A DNA stretch of 64,000 nucleotides, from the NCBI RefSeq assembly GCF_028745505.1, contig NZ_JAQZZL010000002.1:930001-994000 (forward strand). The letters are read 5' to 3'. Positions 34,693-43,952 of the stretch are shown piece after piece. Each line of letters starts with the position of its first letter. The first letter of the stretch is position 1. This DNA is from Lentisphaera marina. Its GTDB lineage: Bacteria; Verrucomicrobiota; Lentisphaeria; Lentisphaerales; Lentisphaeraceae. The notes beneath the pieces were generated by a model that saw only the letters and a program-made list of their open reading frames with translations, had not been told where the DNA came from and searched no databases. The position numbers and the translations under genes were made by a program.

Positions 34693-35524
34693 AGAAGTTT
34701 TACAAAATGAGCAACGTTTAGGTGATAAAAATTTTGAACTTTCTCACGATCAACTAAATGACTTCTTTTATTATGTGAATGAAACTCCGATTGAATTCCC
34801 TAATGCAAATCAGCCTGTCGTTGAAGCACATAAAAGCGAAGAAGAAACAAAAACACTAAGTCAACACAGCACTCCACCAGTTCTCCTTGAAAAACTAGAA
34901 GTGAAAGAACCGAAAGAAACTCCCATTCGTAAGCTTCCAGTACAAAAACCAGAAGAGGAATTTAGCCCAGAAGCAACTCCTCAGCCACAAGTTGATTTAA
35001 GTGGTTTAACATTGAGTGAGTTAAGAAAAACGGCTGTGTCCTGTAACAAGTGTACTGTGTCATTTAATGATGAGCACGAAGATAAGCAGGCTAAGGTAAT
35101 GTTTGTTTTGGACTCCTCTCTAATAAAGGGAGAATTACAAGACCCTTTTGATGGTCCCTCTGGTGAGTTCTTCAAGAAAATGTTATTGGCCATGAAACTT
35201 AATCTAGAGAATGTTTATGTTGCTAAAATTCATCGCTGTCCACGTTCAAGCGATTTAAAAGAGCAAGTTGCAGCAATTTTACAGCAAATGAAAAATGTGA
35301 AGCCTCAATCATGTGTCGTATGTAGCCCGAGTATTATTAGAGAGATCTCTGATTTCGAGAGTATTAATCAATGCCGTGGTAAGTGGTTGGAGTGGGATGG
35401 CATAAAAATCATGCCAACCTATTCGCCAGCATTTTTAATGCGTTCAGAGAACGTTTACGGTAAAGTTAAAAAGAAAGAAGCTTGGTCAGATTTACAATTA
35501 GTGATGCACGACCTAGAGAATTAA
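34664..35524 (+). CDS. Divergent family-4 uracil-DNA glycosylase-like protein
   Basis: The 286-residue product has an about 110-residue acidic, proline-rich N-terminal region, then a domain with the UDG family-4/5 layout: CNKC (127, 130), a PFDGPSGEFFKKML segment, VYVAKIHRCPRSS (Cys192) and TYSPAFLMR. The usual GEGPG active-site motif is missing, HPSALLR is changed to SPAFLMR, and the fourth iron-sulfur Cys expected about 16 residues after Cys192 is not there, although Cys217/220 lie nearby. Activity is therefore uncertain. The start overlaps the pseudokinase gene by 29 bp, so the two are probably coupled. Confidence 0.7.
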   Translation: MRMKIIEALEEVLQNEQRLGDKNFELSHDQLNDFFYYVNETPIEFPNANQPVVEAHKSEEETKTLSQHSTPPVLLEKLEVKEPKETPIRKLPVQKPEEEFSPEATPQPQVDLSGLTLSELRKTAVSCNKCTVSFNDEHEDKQAKVMFVLDSSLIKGELQDPFDGPSGEFFKKMLLAMKLNLENVYVAKIHRCPRSSDLKEQVAAILQQMKNVKPQSCVVCSPSIIREISDFESINQCRGKWLEWDGIKIMPTYSPAFLMRSENVYGKVKKKEAWSDLQLVMHDLEN

Positions 35525-35593
35525 TACTTAAAAACTGGATTTTACCCTCATTCATACACTATATTATTCTGTAAAAGTACAGAGGAGTATGGA

Positions 35594-37135
35594 ATGAAAT
35601 TAGCCAAAACGTGGTCAATTGCTTTAAATGGCATAGAACCCTTTCGTGTTGAAGTCGAAGTCAGTACAAATGATGCCGCAGGGAGTGACAATTTTTTAAG
35701 TATTGTAGGAGTTCCCGATACAACTGTACGGGAGAGTAGAGAGCGGGTTAGATCAGCCATTAATGCGTCGGGTTTTCACTTTCCCATGGGATCTACCACA
35801 ATTTCATTAGCACCTGCAGGAATAAAAAAATCTGGCTCTGCACTAGACCTCCCCATTGCCATGGCATTAATAGCGAGCTGTGATGAAAATTTTCCACTTG
35901 AAGCGCTCAATGAGACGGTATTTATCGGCGAGTTGGGCTTAGATGGTCATATACGCTCTGTGAAAGGCGCATTGGCCATGGCGCTTTATGCACGTGAGTT
36001 GGATTATAAGCAAATTTATATAGCTGAAGATAATGCTAAAGAAGCTGCTATCGCCGAAGGTGTGAAAGTCATTCCAGTCAAGAACCTATCGCAAGTTTAT
36101 CAATCTTTACAAGGAACAATAAACCTATCACCAGTTCAAACGAATTTAGAGGCTTTATTTTCTCAAGAACAAAATCATTCACTAGTCGACTTTGCCTATA
36201 TCAAGGGGCAAACTGCTTTGCGCCGAGGTTTAGAGATAGCCGCCTGTGGAAGTCATAACTTATTAATGATTGGTCCACCTGGTTGCGGAAAAACTCTAAT
36301 GGCACGATCTTTTCCGACAATTCTGCCAAAACTAAGTTTAGAGGAAGCTCTTAAAGTCACACAGATTCATTCAATTGCAGGAACATTAGAAGCAGGACAA
36401 TCGTTAATAACACAAAGACCGTATAGGTCACCACATCACACAATATCTGAAGCGGGCTTATTAGGTGGTTCATCTAATCCGAGACCAGGAGAAGTGAGTC
36501 TCGCACATCGAGGAGTACTGTTCTTAGATGAGCTGCCTGAGTATAAACGAAGTACTTTGGAAGTTCTCCGTCAACCTATGGAATCAGGAGATGTGGAAAT
36601 TTCTCGAGCCAATGGTTCATGTCGTTTTCCAGCTGATTTTACTCTGATTTCTGCGATGAATCCATGCCCCTGTGGATTTTTTGGCTCATCACAGAAAGAG
36701 TGTCGTTGCACTTCAATGCAGATCCAAAGATATAGAAATAAAATTTCCGGGCCACTTCTTGATCGCATCGATTTACATTTGGAAGTGAATCCACTAAGTC
36801 AGGAAGAGCTTATGAAGAAGGCGGAAGGCGAGAGCTCTGCCTCGATTCGTGAGAGAGTGGAGCAGGCGAGAGAACTTCAGCATAAGCGTTTTGGTGATAG
36901 TCGTACAAATGCGAGTCTCAACGCCAAAGAACTCCAAGAGCTCTGTGAATTAGATTCTGGAAGTCGAGAACTTCTGCAGAATGCAATATCTAGTCTCGAT
37001 TTATCAGCAAGAGCTTACGACCGTATTTTGCGAGTGTCGCGAACCATCGCCGATTTAGAAGCAAGCGAAGCTATCCAAGCCGAGCACATTGCCGAAGCCA
37101 TCCAATACCGTAGTTTAGACCGCAAACTATGGTGA
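35594..37135 (+). CDS. comM: ComM/YifB-type Mg-chelatase-like AAA+ ATPase
   Basis: The 513-residue product has an N-terminal Lon-protease-like fold region ([20 protein letters not shown]), Walker A GPPGCGKT at 227-234, Walker B LFLDELPE and the family's [14 protein letters not shown] zinc-like segment. ComM is a hexameric helicase that extends heteroduplex during natural transformation. The gene has AGAGGAG upstream and lies 69 bp after the UDG-like gene. No other competence genes are in the window. Confidence 0.92.
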   Translation: MKLAKTWSIALNGIEPFRVEVEVSTNDAAGSDNFLSIVGVPDTTVRESRERVRSAINASGFHFPMGSTTISLAPAGIKKSGSALDLPIAMALIASCDENFPLEALNETVFIGELGLDGHIRSVKGALAMALYARELDYKQIYIAEDNAKEAAIAEGVKVIPVKNLSQVYQSLQGTINLSPVQTNLEALFSQEQNHSLVDFAYIKGQTALRRGLEIAACGSHNLLMIGPPGCGKTLMARSFPTILPKLSLEEALKVTQIHSIAGTLEAGQSLITQRPYRSPHHTISEAGLLGGSSNPRPGEVSLAHRGVLFLDELPEYKRSTLEVLRQPMESGDVEISRANGSCRFPADFTLISAMNPCPCGFFGSSQKECRCTSMQIQRYRNKISGPLLDRIDLHLEVNPLSQEELMKKAEGESSASIRERVEQARELQHKRFGDSRTNASLNAKELQELCELDSGSRELLQNAISSLDLSARAYDRILRVSRTIADLEASEAIQAEHIAEAIQYRSLDRKLW

Positions 37136-37244
37136 GCTTGGTTATTTTATCCTTTCATCAATTGATTTGTCATTCTATTTGTAAGTAAAGGCAATCAAAA
37201 CGATAATAGAGTTATGAATAATTAATGATAAGCGAGATACATAG

Positions 37245-38138
37245 ATGCAGGTAATGATTATCGGTGGGTCAGGCTGTGTGGGTGAAGAAACTGCTAAAGC
37301 TTTGTTGAAACGGCAGAAGTGTAAAGTTATTGCAGTTTCACGAGGTAAGTCAGCACATAAAGTAATTGAGGGAGTGATTTATGAGCAGGGGGATATTTTA
37401 GATAAAGATTCAATTTTGCGATTACTGCATAAGTATGAAGTGACGCATGTCTTACATACGGCGGCATTGCGAACTTCGCAATGTAAAACTGATCCAGTGC
37501 AAGCAGTAAGAGTGAATATTAATGGCACGGCAAATGTCTTGGAAGCCGTACGTGAATACGGCAAGTTAGAGCATTTTGTTTTTATCAGTACTGCGGCAGT
37601 TTATAAAGTGCCGAGTGACGGAAGCTTTCCAGATGAGAGTTCTCCTACTGAAGCTCTCAACCTCTACACTTCAACGAAACTTGCCGGCGAAGAACTCTGT
37701 GAATCATACGCCCATAGTTACGGAATTAAATGCACTGTGCTGAGACCGCAAATTATATATGGTCCCAGTAGAGGAGAAGAGGGCTCGACAGCTGGTTTGA
37801 GTATAGCTATGAAGGAAGCTAAAGCAGGGAACGCCTACACAATTCCCTTTAGTGGTCAATATGCTTTTACTTACAGTGGAGATGTAGGAAAGTTTTGCAA
37901 AGAAGTGATATCTAATAAACCTGTGAATGATTATGAACTCTATAATCTACCGGGTGAGAGTTTAGAAATTAGTGAAATTGTAAAGCAAATTAATCTTAAA
38001 TGCGGTCGAGACTTAATTAGCTCTAAGGAAATAATTTATCCCTTCGCTAAAGGGGTTTCATCGAATAAGTTTTTTGAAATGTTTACACAATGTCGACTCA
38101 GTCATTTTGAAGATCTTTTGACCCAAAATTATAGGTAG
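37245..38138 (+). CDS. NAD-dependent epimerase/dehydratase (extended SDR)
   Basis: The 297-residue product has an N-terminal nucleotide-binding GGSGCVGEE motif, the DI/D segment (YEQGDILDKDSI), a catalytic YTSTK (Tyr-x3-Lys) and the LRPQIIYGPSR substrate region typical of sugar-nucleotide epimerases and related dehydratases. There is no signal peptide. It stands alone between comM and the first PSCyt1 operon. The substrate is unknown. OleD is an SDR of similar type but longer, and this protein is too far from the OleC-like gene to assign it. Confidence 0.8.
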   Translation: MQVMIIGGSGCVGEETAKALLKRQKCKVIAVSRGKSAHKVIEGVIYEQGDILDKDSILRLLHKYEVTHVLHTAALRTSQCKTDPVQAVRVNINGTANVLEAVREYGKLEHFVFISTAAVYKVPSDGSFPDESSPTEALNLYTSTKLAGEELCESYAHSYGIKCTVLRPQIIYGPSRGEEGSTAGLSIAMKEAKAGNAYTIPFSGQYAFTYSGDVGKFCKEVISNKPVNDYELYNLPGESLEISEIVKQINLKCGRDLISSKEIIYPFAKGVSSNKFFEMFTQCRLSHFEDLLTQNYR

Positions 38139-38194
38139 CGAAAAAGGTATTTACTAAGCACATCATGAGGATTTGTGATAAAAACAACATTTTC

Positions 38195-38211
38195 TGCCGA
38201 AAATGCACAAG
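38195..38211 (+). promoter_or_regulatory. Candidate operator, copy 1 (TGCCGAAAATGCACAAG)
   Basis: This 17-bp stretch, 64 bp before the first PSCyt1 gene, matches 15 of 17 bases at 43856-43872 in front of the second PSCyt1 operon and the AraC gene. Both are followed by A-rich sequence ending in AGCT. It is a likely binding site of the PAS-AraC regulator. Confidence 0.5.
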
Positions 38212-38275
38212 AATAAAGCTATAGGCATGAGCATGGTGTATATACTTTCAATGAATGAATTTTCTAGGATTTTAA

Positions 38276-40942
38276 ATGAATCGTTTTTTAATACTTATCT
38301 TCGCTCTCATCACCTGTGTACACGCTAAAGAGATTAATTTTAATCAGGATATACGACCGATTCTCTCGGATCGTTGTTTTCATTGTCATGGTCCCGATAA
38401 ACATGATCGTAAGAAAAAGCTTCGTCTCGATATAGCAGAGGGAGATGATGGGGCTTATCGAGTTCGTAGGGGGAAGCACGGTATCTTACCAGGTGATCTT
38501 GAAAAGAGTACTGTTTGGCAGCGCATCATTACTGATGACGAAGACGATATTATGCCACCTATTGATTCTCATAAAAAGCCTTTGAACGACAAAGAGAAAG
38601 CCCTTATTAAGCAGTGGATTGAAGAGGGCGCGAAATATGAAGATTTTTGGGCTTTTGTCCCAGCAAAGAAAGTTCAACCGAAGGTAAGTAATAAAAATTG
38701 GGGTAATGGAGAAATTGATCAATATATTTTATCCATTTTAGAAAAGAATCAGCATAGCCCTTCTGAAGAAGCTGATAAAAGAACTTTAATCCGTCGCCTA
38801 AGTTTTGATTTGACTGGTTTACCTCCAACAAGAGAAGAAATAAAACAGTTTCTTAGTGACTCCAGTGATAAAGCTTATGAGAACTTAGTTGATCGCCTGA
38901 TTGCCAAGCCACAATATGGTGAACATATGACCAAATATTGGCTAGATTTAGTTCGCTTTGCCGATACAAATGGTCGCCACCACGATCACTACCGCGATAT
39001 GACTCCTTATCGTGATTGGGTGATTAAATCTTTCAATGAAAATTTGCCCTATGATGATTTCATTCGTTACCAAGTGGCGGGTGATCTTTACGAAAAGCCG
39101 ACACAAGATCAGTTAGTCGCTTCGGGCTTCAATCGCCTCCATTTAATTATTGATAAAGGTACAGCGCCACCAGAAGAAAGTTTGACACGCAATGTAATTG
39201 ATCGAGTGACGGCAGTGGGCACGGCTTTTATGGGCTTAACAGTTCAATGTGCAGTCTGTCATGATCATAAATATGATCCCATTACTCAAAAAGATTTCTT
39301 TTCGCTGTATGCCTTTTTTAATAACTTTGATGGTGGAGCTGAAACTGGAGGTCGAAAGGGCGGGGACTTTAAAAAAGGTCTTCAGAAACCCTATATTTAC
39401 TTAAAAGATGAAAGTGTGGGTGCAGCGGCTGAAATTAATCCCTACTGGATTTGGAAACAGGCCAAAGTTAAGACTGAAAAAGCCAACTTTAAAAAGCTTT
39501 TTAAACTCAAATCAAAACCCAAAAAAGCTTTGCTTCAAGCTACTTGTGACAATGATTTCAGCCTGAAGATTAATGGTCAGCAAGTTGCTCATTCGAAGGA
39601 ATGGCATAAGCCTGTTAAAAAAGATGTTGCCTCCTATCTCAAAGAGGGTGAGAATGAGATTATTGTGGAAGCGGGGAACGTCGGAGGCTTAGGTGGTTTT
39701 ATTATGCTTTTACGTGGTGAAAACTTTCATGTTATTAGTGATGATTCTTGGTTGGCACAGACTCCTGGTGCTGATTGGCATTCTGCAGTACAATTGCATC
39801 CCCATGGTGTAGATCCTTGGAAGTCAGTAATTGAAACTGTACCCGAAGATAATCGTCGAGCTGCAATGATAATGAAAGAACGCAAAGATATTCGTCCAGC
39901 TCATATATTGCTCAGGGGTGAGTATGATAAATTAGGTGAAGTGGTAGAACGCAATACACCAGGTTTTTTACCGCCCTTGAAAAAGCAAGGTGACATTGCC
40001 TCGAGAATGGATCTAGCGAATTGGTTGGTGAATGATCATCCCTTAACAGCTCGCATTGCAGTCAATCGTTTTTGGCAACAGCTCTTTGGAGTTGGTTTAG
40101 TGAAGACTTCAGAAGACTTTGGTGCGCAAGGAGAAGTCCCCAGTCATCCCAAATTACTCGATTATTTAACAGTGTCTTTCGAAGAATCGTCTTGGGATGT
40201 GAAAGCCTTAATGAAAAAAATAGTTTTATCAAAAACGTATCGCCAATCATCGAAGGCGAGTCAAGAAGAATTTAAGAGTGACGCAGAGAACCGACTCTTA
40301 GCACGTGGTTCGCGTTTCCGTATGGATTCAGAAATGATTCGCGATCAAATTTTGTTTAATAGTGGTTTGCTATCGAATAAGATGTACGGACGAAGTGTAA
40401 AGCCAGCTCAACCTGATGGCTTATGGAAAGCCGTAACAATGCCATATTCTTATCCCAAGACTTATACAGCCGATACTGGGGAAGCAACTCGTCGAAGAAG
40501 TGTTTACACTTTTTGGAAACGTGGTATGCCACCGCCCCAGATGAGTATTATGAATGCACCAGAACGCGAAGCCTGTATTGCTAGAAGAGAAAGAACTAAT
40601 ACTCCCTTGCAAGCCTTATTATTAATGAATGAACCTGAATTCTTTAAGATGCAGGGACTCTTAGCACAAAAGCTTTTAGCGGATACTCAATTAAGTGATT
40701 CAGAACGTATTCAAAAAATTTATGAGCAATTAACATCACAGTTGCTCAGTGAGTATCGAGAAAAAATCCTATTAGACTTACTCAATACGTTAAAAGCTAA
40801 ATACAAAAAAATGCCTAAAGAAGCGAAAGAAACTTGTTTATCGCTTGGTATTAATAGTGCCTCAAATGAGGTCGATTTAGCTTCTTGGGCAATGCTGGTT
40901 AATACGCTGTATAGCTTAGATACAATGAAAACGAGAGAATAG
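38276..40942 (+). CDS. PSCyt1-DUF1549-DUF1553 protein, paralog 1
   Basis: The 888-residue secreted protein has a signal peptide ([17 protein letters not shown]), a planctomycete-type cytochrome (PSCyt1) with CFHCH at 34-38, a DUF1549 domain ([37 protein letters not shown]) with CAVCHDHK at about 325, then DUF1553 ([64 protein letters not shown]). Between them, about 390-497, lies a beta-rich insert ([37 protein letters not shown]) resembling a galactose-binding-like module. Pairs with DUF1501 genes are typical, as here 10 bp on. The reaction is unknown. Confidence 0.88.
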   Translation: MNRFLILIFALITCVHAKEINFNQDIRPILSDRCFHCHGPDKHDRKKKLRLDIAEGDDGAYRVRRGKHGILPGDLEKSTVWQRIITDDEDDIMPPIDSHKKPLNDKEKALIKQWIEEGAKYEDFWAFVPAKKVQPKVSNKNWGNGEIDQYILSILEKNQHSPSEEADKRTLIRRLSFDLTGLPPTREEIKQFLSDSSDKAYENLVDRLIAKPQYGEHMTKYWLDLVRFADTNGRHHDHYRDMTPYRDWVIKSFNENLPYDDFIRYQVAGDLYEKPTQDQLVASGFNRLHLIIDKGTAPPEESLTRNVIDRVTAVGTAFMGLTVQCAVCHDHKYDPITQKDFFSLYAFFNNFDGGAETGGRKGGDFKKGLQKPYIYLKDESVGAAAEINPYWIWKQAKVKTEKANFKKLFKLKSKPKKALLQATCDNDFSLKINGQQVAHSKEWHKPVKKDVASYLKEGENEIIVEAGNVGGLGGFIMLLRGENFHVISDDSWLAQTPGADWHSAVQLHPHGVDPWKSVIETVPEDNRRAAMIMKERKDIRPAHILLRGEYDKLGEVVERNTPGFLPPLKKQGDIASRMDLANWLVNDHPLTARIAVNRFWQQLFGVGLVKTSEDFGAQGEVPSHPKLLDYLTVSFEESSWDVKALMKKIVLSKTYRQSSKASQEEFKSDAENRLLARGSRFRMDSEMIRDQILFNSGLLSNKMYGRSVKPAQPDGLWKAVTMPYSYPKTYTADTGEATRRRSVYTFWKRGMPPPQMSIMNAPEREACIARRERTNTPLQALLLMNEPEFFKMQGLLAQKLLADTQLSDSERIQKIYEQLTSQLLSEYREKILLDLLNTLKAKYKKMPKEAKETCLSLGINSASNEVDLASWAMLVNTLYSLDTMKTRE

Positions 40943-40952
40943 AGAGATGACT

Positions 40953-42374
40953 ATGTTTAAACAAAAATTATCACGCCGCAATTTTCTCAAACAGAGTGCA
41001 TTGGGTTTAGGTGCTACCTCATTTGGTGGGTTTAATTCACAATTATTAGCTGGTGCGCAATTGGGTACTCATCATAAAGCTAAAGCTAAGAGGGTTATTT
41101 TTCTCTTTATGGCGGGTGGCCAAAGTCAGTTGGATTTATTTGACTACAAGCCTCAACTTAATAAACTTTTTAATACCAAACTTCCTCCTTCAGTCAGTAA
41201 TGGGCAAAGAGTTACTCAGATGACCAAGGGGAAGGAACAGCTGATTCAGCCATCTAAATTCAAGTTTTCACAGCATGGACAATCGGGAACATGGATGAGT
41301 GAGTTATTGCCACACTTATCAAAACAAGTTGATGATATGTGTATTATTAAATCAATGCATACCAAATCAATTAATCACGACCCAGGCAAGACAATGTTCT
41401 GTACGGGTGACGAAATGCCAGGGAAACCCAGTATGGGCTCTTGGCTTAGTCATGGTTTACCATCAATGAATAAAGATTTACCTGGTTTTATCGTCATGCC
41501 TTCAGCTTTTTGGTCAGGCGGCACAGGAAATGTACAGGCACTCTATAGTCGCTTGTGGGGTAATGGCTTTCTACCTTCAAAATACCAAGGAACCGCTTTG
41601 CAAGCAGCCGGTGACCCTGTACTATTTTTATCAAACCCTAAGGGAGTTAGTCCCGAAATCCGTCGTGCATCACTGGATAGCCTATCGAAGTTGAATGATA
41701 ATGACTATAGAATCATCGGCGACCCAGAAATTCAAACGAGTATTGCCCAGCAAGAGTTAGCGTTTCGCATGCAATCGTCAGTGCCCGAACTAACCGATTT
41801 AAGCCACGAATCTAAAGCCACGATGGCACTCTATGGACCAGAAGTCGAAAAGCAGGGTTCTTTTGCTAGAAACTGCCTTTTAGCACGCCGTATGGCAGAA
41901 AGAGGAGTGCGATTCATTCAACTCTTCCACCGTGGATGGGATCACCATTCAGGTTTGCCAGGAAAAATTAAAGGTCAGTGTTATGATGTCGACCAAGCTT
42001 CAGCAGGACTCATCCAAGATCTCAAGCAGCGTGGTATGCTCGAAGATACACTTGTGGTCTCTGTGGGGGAATTTGGGCGTACGGTTTATGGGCAAGGAAA
42101 ACTCAATCGCGATAATTATGGACGCGATCACCACCCGCGTTGTTTCTCTGCTTGGATGGCAGGTGGAGGAATAAAAGCAGGTTTAAGCTACGGACAAACT
42201 GATGACTTTTCCTACAACGTTGTAGAGAATCCTGTTTCTGTTGCAGACTTTCACGCCACCATGCTGTGGCAGCTGGGAATTGATCATACGCGTTTAACTG
42301 TTCCTTTTCAGGGCTTAGACCAAAAGTTGACTGGTGTTGATCCTTGCGATGTGATCAATAATATCATAGCATAA
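40953..42374 (+). CDS. DUF1501 (sulfatase-fold) Tat-exported protein, paralog 1
   Basis: The 473-residue product has a twin-arginine signal (SRRNFLKQSALGLGATSFGG). DUF1501 proteins have an alkaline-phosphatase/sulfatase-like fold; visible features are [54 protein letters not shown] and VVSVGEFGRTVYGQ. The ATG at 40953 has AGAGAG six bases upstream; an ATG at 40947 is the alternative. It is co-transcribed with the PSCyt1 gene before it and followed 3 bp later by a polysaccharide deacetylase gene. The two proteins probably work together outside the cytoplasm, with unknown substrate. Confidence 0.87.
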   Translation: MFKQKLSRRNFLKQSALGLGATSFGGFNSQLLAGAQLGTHHKAKAKRVIFLFMAGGQSQLDLFDYKPQLNKLFNTKLPPSVSNGQRVTQMTKGKEQLIQPSKFKFSQHGQSGTWMSELLPHLSKQVDDMCIIKSMHTKSINHDPGKTMFCTGDEMPGKPSMGSWLSHGLPSMNKDLPGFIVMPSAFWSGGTGNVQALYSRLWGNGFLPSKYQGTALQAAGDPVLFLSNPKGVSPEIRRASLDSLSKLNDNDYRIIGDPEIQTSIAQQELAFRMQSSVPELTDLSHESKATMALYGPEVEKQGSFARNCLLARRMAERGVRFIQLFHRGWDHHSGLPGKIKGQCYDVDQASAGLIQDLKQRGMLEDTLVVSVGEFGRTVYGQGKLNRDNYGRDHHPRCFSAWMAGGGIKAGLSYGQTDDFSYNVVENPVSVADFHATMLWQLGIDHTRLTVPFQGLDQKLTGVDPCDVINNIIA

Positions 42375-42377
42375 GTC

Positions 42378-43106
42378 ATGAATTTAAATCACTTTCGATT
42401 GCTGCTGACACTACTGGTGTTTGGAATTTATATAAAGGCTAGTGAAAATCATAAAACTGTGGTTTTGACTTTTGATGATTCAGTCAAAAGTCATTATGAT
42501 TTTGTTGCGCCTTTATTAAAAAAACATGGCTTTAATGCCACCTTTTTCATTACCGAGGGCTTCTCCTTTCACAAGCGCAAAGATCTCTATATGACCTGGA
42601 GTGAAATTAAAGAACTTCATGATCAAGGTTTTGAAATAGGCAATCATACTAAGGCTCATCGCAATGTTAAAAAACTTTCTTCTGAGCAATTGCGTTTATC
42701 TTTGTCTCATATCGAAGAGAAGTGTAAAAAACATGGGATACCCAAACCCATTTCATTTTGTTACCCTGGCTATGTTACTGATCCGAAAGCTTTGAAAGTC
42801 TTGCAGGAGATGAATTATAAGTTTGCCCGAGCGGGAGGGGATCGTGCCAGTCAAGTAGGAAAAGATAAACTATTGCTTTTACCCCAAGCCTTTGACGCCA
42901 AGCCCCACTGTACTTTAGAACAATTCAAAAAAGCCGTCGATCAAGCTGATGAAAAACACATCCCGATTTTAACCTTTCATGGTGTGCCGGATATTGAGCA
43001 CCCTTGGGTGAATACTGAGCCCGAGCTTTTTAAGAAATACATGAAATATCTTAAGGATAATAAGTTTAAAGTGATAAGCTTGCGAGAGTACCCCGCAGCA
43101 CAATAA
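42378..43106 (+). CDS. Secreted polysaccharide deacetylase (NodB homology)
   Basis: The 242-residue product has a signal peptide (MNLNHFRLLLTLLVFGIYIKAS). NodB motif 1 is TFDDSVKSH (Asp-Asp) and motif 2 is NHTKAHRNV (zinc His-x3-His). CYPGYV and ILTFHGVPD supply later motifs. The family removes N- or O-acetyl groups from glycans such as chitin, peptidoglycan or xylan. As third gene of the operon with PSCyt1 and DUF1501, it strengthens the case that this operon handles acetylated polysaccharide. It is convergent with the araC-type gene (4-bp gap). Confidence 0.88.
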   Translation: MNLNHFRLLLTLLVFGIYIKASENHKTVVLTFDDSVKSHYDFVAPLLKKHGFNATFFITEGFSFHKRKDLYMTWSEIKELHDQGFEIGNHTKAHRNVKKLSSEQLRLSLSHIEEKCKKHGIPKPISFCYPGYVTDPKALKVLQEMNYKFARAGGDRASQVGKDKLLLLPQAFDAKPHCTLEQFKKAVDQADEKHIPILTFHGVPDIEHPWVNTEPELFKKYMKYLKDNKFKVISLREYPAAQ

Positions 43107-43110
43107 GCTT

Positions 43111-43842
43111 TTAGAGCTTATGATATTGTGAGCGATATTGACTCGGACTCATATCTTTAAGTCGTTTAAAATTCTTTGTGAAGTGGCTATGATCAAAAAA
43201 GCCGCAATCGTAGGCTATTGATGATAGGGTATCGTTAGTTTGAATCAAAAGTTCACAGGCTTTATCAATACGCATTTTATTAATGAATTTTAGAGGCGTG
43301 ATATTCATGGTTCTTTTAAAACTTCGCTCAAATTGACTTAGAGATAAATTTGCGAGATCCGCAAGTTCTTGAATTTCGATTTGGCGGGTAATATTTTTTT
43401 TGACATAATTAAAAATAGGTGTGAATTTTTGATAGGGCGAGAGGAAACTTCCCGCTTGGTTGGAGTTGCGCATGATGCCCACTAAACCCATGCAGTTTTG
43501 ATGAGAATCAAAGAGGGGGTATTTGCTAGATATATACCAGTCAACTCCACCCCGGCGATTATCAATGGCCCAAGTTCTATTATAAATAGGTTTTTCTGAA
43601 TCAAATAACTCTCTATCTTCCCTAAGGAATAAGTCAGCTTGATTACGCTGAAAAAAATCGTAATCAGTTTTGCCTAAAACTTCACTTTCTGAGCTTAGAT
43701 TTAGCTGTTTAAGAAGAGTTTTATTCATCATCGTGAATTTAAAATTGATATCTTTCGCAAAGGCAAAGATATCGGGTGAATTATCGAAGAAGTTCTGAAT
43801 GAAATCATCCAGCTTAGCATGAGAGAAGAAGTTGTAGTCCAT
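43111..43842 (-). CDS. PAS-domain AraC-family transcription regulator
   Basis: The 243-residue product has an N-terminal PAS domain (about 12-130; NSPDIFAFAKDINFKFTMMN, VLGKTDYDFF) and a C-terminal double HTH (about 140-243; LANLSLSQFERSFKRTMNITP, IAYDCGFFDHSHFTKNFKRLKDMSPSQYR). It lies between two paralogous PSCyt1/DUF1501 operons and is divergent from the second. A 17-bp motif shared with the first operon is 14 bp before its start, so it probably controls both operons and itself. The inducer is unknown. The ribosome site is AAGGGC. Confidence 0.88.
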   Translation of the reverse strand: MDYNFFSHAKLDDFIQNFFDNSPDIFAFAKDINFKFTMMNKTLLKQLNLSSESEVLGKTDYDFFQRNQADLFLREDRELFDSEKPIYNRTWAIDNRRGGVDWYISSKYPLFDSHQNCMGLVGIMRNSNQAGSFLSPYQKFTPIFNYVKKNITRQIEIQELADLANLSLSQFERSFKRTMNITPLKFINKMRIDKACELLIQTNDTLSSIAYDCGFFDHSHFTKNFKRLKDMSPSQYRSQYHKL

Positions 43843-43855
43843 AAAAGCCCTTATA

Positions 43856-43872
43856 TGCCGAAAATATACAAG
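43856..43872 (+). promoter_or_regulatory. Candidate operator, copy 2 (TGCCGAAAATATACAAG)
   Basis: Located in the 110-bp gap between the divergent AraC gene and the second PSCyt1 gene, 80 bp before the latter's ATG. It differs from 38195-38211 only at two adjacent bases (AT against GC). Its placement fits a shared operator with autoregulation. Confidence 0.5.
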
Positions 43873-43952
43873 TAAAAAATAGCTTTGTCCAAGTCCTTAT
43901 TCATACAAGCCCTTTATTGATCTTATATTTTATCAAATTTAACAGGCTTAAT

